Below, in pieces: positions 60,960 to 64,000 of a stretch of DNA of 64,000 bases. Position 1 is the first letter of the stretch. Each line of letters starts with the position of its first letter. The DNA is taken from assembly GCF_963576545.1 (NCBI RefSeq), contig NC_083639.1, positions 22,476,118 through 22,540,117 of the forward strand, given 5' to 3'. The translations under genes and the position numbers were made by a program. Below the pieces are notes generated by a model. It was not told where the DNA came from, did not search any database, and worked only from the letters and a program-made list of their open reading frames with translations. This DNA is from Limanda limanda. Lineage: Eukaryota > Chordata > Actinopteri > Pleuronectiformes > Pleuronectidae.

Positions 60960-62600
60960 ACTGTGTGTACATAGTCCAGTAGTAAGTGGATTTGCCCCTC
61001 TATCCACACAGTTAATCAGGAGTTTGGGGATGTATAACTTCTACTCCGGAGCAGTAAAAATGATTATAGAGCTGGTGGGAGAAACAAGTAAGAAATTCTG
61101 TCAGGAGTTTCAGACATGTTTTTTGCAGTTAAGAACTGTTCTGCTGCTGCCGTGAATGGCATCATTACACCTCTCATATTTTTATGTATCCGCGCTCCCA
61201 GGTTGTTTAAATAGACACATCCCGTGTTTTATTTGTAATTAAAATGTTTTGATATGTGAAGAGGTGTCTAGACCTGTTCCTTGCTGTCTTGCATTCTCAA
61301 AGTCTGGACAAGCCAGATGTTTATTTTTGGAGAACAAGAAAGAAATTAATACATGTATATTAAATTCTTAGATGGAAGCATTAGGGAGGAGGACTACTAC
61401 TGTCTTCCCTCATTTATCAGTAAGATCAAATTGGAATTAACAGTTCAACCTGAGCTAATCTTACTCTGCTTTCATATATACTACTTGATGTTCTGCAACA
61501 TACAAGTATTGATAATAATTGGAACAAATAAGGAATGTAGTATTGATGTAATTTGTATAATAAACATTTTATTAATATTAATGTTCTTGTCTCATTAATC
61601 CAGTGTCTCCTTAATAATTTCCTTTATTTCCGTTTATTTTCCTTTATCTGTGCTCAACGAAACTCCTCTGGCTTTATGAGAGAGAGTGGAGTATCTTGTA
61701 GAAACAGCTGTTTGTCTCGTGCTCTCTCTTGCTGACTGTGCATTCCTTTGAAATCAGGACTGAAATTTTCTTGGCATCTGAACCCAAACTTGGAGTAAGT
61801 GTACAAACAAACGCGTTGTCATGTTGGTTGTTTGCAGGACAAATTGAATTTAATATAAATTTGATATTACTAGTACGCATAATACATTTTAACCATTAAT
61901 GGTAAAACAAGGAAATATCTGCATGATTACTCTGACCATCTTCATTAATCAAGGTCATCATCTATCTGCACAACTCTTATAAGAATTAGTGTTTTGTAGT
62001 AGTGGAGATCATCACAAAGTCCAAAAACATCATGCCTAGAAGTGTGTTATCCAGACTCAAGTCAGACATGCCTATTATTTGACACTGGGACAGTACAAGC
62101 AGTCAAAGGACAACAAGCAGAGATAATGTACCAATGTTACAAATAAAAAATTGCAACGTTACAATAATATTAGTTTTTCTGGAAATATTAGATGTTGTCC
62201 ATCCATTAGACATACCGATCATCTTTTGAGGGTCACGGGCGGGTCTGAGACAATCCAAGCTTTATTAAATCTGATTGAATCTAGTCCAATACCTCAACCT
62301 GGGTTTCCATCTGATTTGTTTTTCCAAGAGATACCACAAAAAGCTTTCATGAAAATAGATGTACCGACTATTTTGGAATTTGTTTCCACAGCTAAATCAT
62401 AATATTTACTGAATACAGAGCATAAGTTGCACCTGAACTGGACCCCTTATAAAACGATCAATGTGTGGATGTGAAAAAGGGTTTTTAACAGCACCAGTCT
62501 GTCTGTATTTTTTTCATCATGCTTACATTCACATGCTGACATCTAACCATAAGACGAACTTTATGTGAGTTTACATGTTCAGCATTCAAAAGATGAGCAT
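60960..62600. other. intergenic, no gene recognised
   Basis: AT-rich; nothing supported. Confidence 0.4.
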
Positions 62601-62604
62601 ATTA

Positions 62605-62668
62605 TGTTAATTGGCAACTCTAAATGACCTGCAGAGGTGTGAGTGAGGGGTTGTTTGTCTATATATAT
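62605..62668 (+). mobile_element. short SINE fragment, same family as 23375
   Basis: GTTAATTGGCAACTCTAAAT GACCTGCAGAGGTGTGAGTG matches the central TTAATTGG-GACTCTAAATTG block of the common fish tRNA-SINE. It ends in a short TATA repeat. Confidence 0.55.
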
Positions 62669-62669
62669 A

Positions 62670-64000
62670 TCATCTCTGATGTATTAACCATGAAAATTAT
62701 GGATGGATCTTATTTTCTAGAGTGGTAGGACTGAGACACCTTTCTACCTGTGTTTGGACACTCTTTCTGAAACTTCTGCTTACCTGAATTTTGTTGTTGC
62801 CTTGCTTGTCCACTGGATTTAAACCGTTTTTTTTAAGTTGACTGTGTAGCATTTACCTCTAATGGGCCAAATACTGGACTAGTTCTAGGTTCTGGGTTTT
62901 AAGGAGTGGGGTGAAAGCATAAATAATAAGCCAGAGATCAGGTACTTTAAATTCAAAGCCGGCACTTTACTGAACACACTTAACAAATAACATAATAAAT
63001 AAAGTATATATCATAAACATAATAAACTTAATAAACATATACACACATAATTCAAACAATAAAGGAGGGGTTAGACGAGTGGAGCTCTTCACTCTTCTTC
63101 CCTGTATTCTCTTGTTCGGTGTGATAGTCTTTTCAAAATAAAGTTCCGTTCGAAATCCTTAATTAGTTCAATTCAAAAAAAAGAAAATGTTGATACTCCT
63201 ACCACTCTGGCAGTGAGCAAAGTCCAATCCGGGCAGTGGCAGAAGTCCAGTCCAGGTGGAAAGGGATGGTTGATTCAGCCCTTACGACCGGAGTCCGCCG
63301 ATCTTCTCGCTCGCCATCTTGTCTCGGTTGCATGTGTATCCTCCAACACACACACGTGTCTCCTCACAGGTTCCCTGATCGTGGAACCTCTTCAAGCATG
63401 TAAAGCACTTTTCAACAAACTCTGGGTATTGCTTTTAAGTCTTAACATATCTTTGTAACACATGGTTTTTAGCAGCCAAACATCTTCGCTCTCCTCTTTC
63501 CTTTTGTTTGTCCTTTTGCTTCTCTCGAGTCTCCTCCCTCACTTCCCTTTTATACTCTATTATGTGCCTCCCCTTCCTGCACCTCCACAGAGGGAAAATC
63601 TCTTAAAGGGGAAAGCACTCTCACCTGTCTTAAAGGGAAAGCGTTTTTAGTCAGAAGACTTTTAATATTTCTCCATTAAATGATCTTTAACATGGGTTTT
63701 AACTGACTTTAACCAGTTTTACTTATTTATTAATTTAATGGACTATTTATCTATCTATACATTTACAATACATTTTTATATTTATTTATATCACATTTAT
63801 CTATATTGTAACTATTTAATGATTGATATTTAATGTGGACTATTTATTTATTTAGTATACATTGCAATGCATATTTATATATTTCAAGTATATCTATATT
63901 ATCACTTTTATAATATGGGAGATATTAATATGGGTTACAACTGCTCCTAGGATCATTTACCCACCTAAAGAATAACCAGTTAGCTCTCAAAGTCATTACA
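62670..64000. other. window end: possible retroelement sequence, no gene
   Basis: 63230-63650 is pyrimidine-rich and, on the minus strand, carries TATAAAAGGGAAG (63554 to about 63542). This may be an LTR or promoter of a retroelement, but no paired repeat was found in the window. The last 350 bases are AT-rich. Confidence 0.3.

Overview
The window looks like nuclear DNA of a bony fish, most likely a percomorph teleost. It is AT-rich and intron-rich, and carries fish-type dispersed repeats (foldback MITEs, degraded LINEs and tRNA-SINEs, a Tc1/mariner relic, a Harbinger-like element) and long dinucleotide and tetranucleotide microsatellites. I see no bacterial, phage, plasmid or CRISPR features. 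The species cannot be named from what I see.

Two genuine protein-coding genes can be assembled by splice-site and reading-frame agreement, both on the + strand. (1) znf831 (zinc finger protein 831, HIVEP/ZAS-like): three coding exons at 4441-8617, 9975-10258 and 16573-17460, phases 1 then 0, total 5349 nt and 1782 residues. It has two C2H2 fingers near the N-terminus and an acidic Ser-rich C-terminus. A TATA-like first exon candidate lies near 2316-2396. (2) edn3 (preproendothelin-3): four coding exons at 31108-31177, 31942-32185, 41158-41328 and 42577-42670, total 579 nt and 192 residues. It contains a signal peptide, a furin-type site, a 21-residue endothelin with the four diagnostic cysteines, the Trp-Ile converting-enzyme site, a big-endothelin tail and an endothelin-like cysteine peptide. 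A TATA-like box and two upstream ORFs precede it, and an AATAAA follows at 43363.

Layout: 1-2300 is intergenic with a LINE 3' end and an (ATCT)n tract. 2316-17460 is the znf831 locus, whose second coding intron holds a hAT-like MITE, a foldback MITE and a LINE endonuclease relic. 17461-30894 is the intergenic space, with a SINE nested in a MITE, a degraded tRNA-SINE and a Tc1 transposase remnant. 30895-43390 is the edn3 locus, with a 9 kb second intron and a dispersed repeat in intron 3. 43390-64000 is a gene-poor tail with several MITEs, two LINE reverse-transcriptase relics and unclassified repeats; no further gene could be supported there.

The two genes do not form a pathway in any obvious way. 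Their adjacency is the conserved ZNF831-EDN3 neighbourhood of human 20q13, and it parallels HIVEP1-EDN1 and HIVEP3-EDN2, so the window is one member of an ancient large-zinc-finger plus endothelin paralogon. I found no convincing new molecular system. The most useful observations are the edn3 leader uORFs, the arginine-tract microsatellite inside edn3, the nested transposon, two strong short inverted repeats and the paralogon context.
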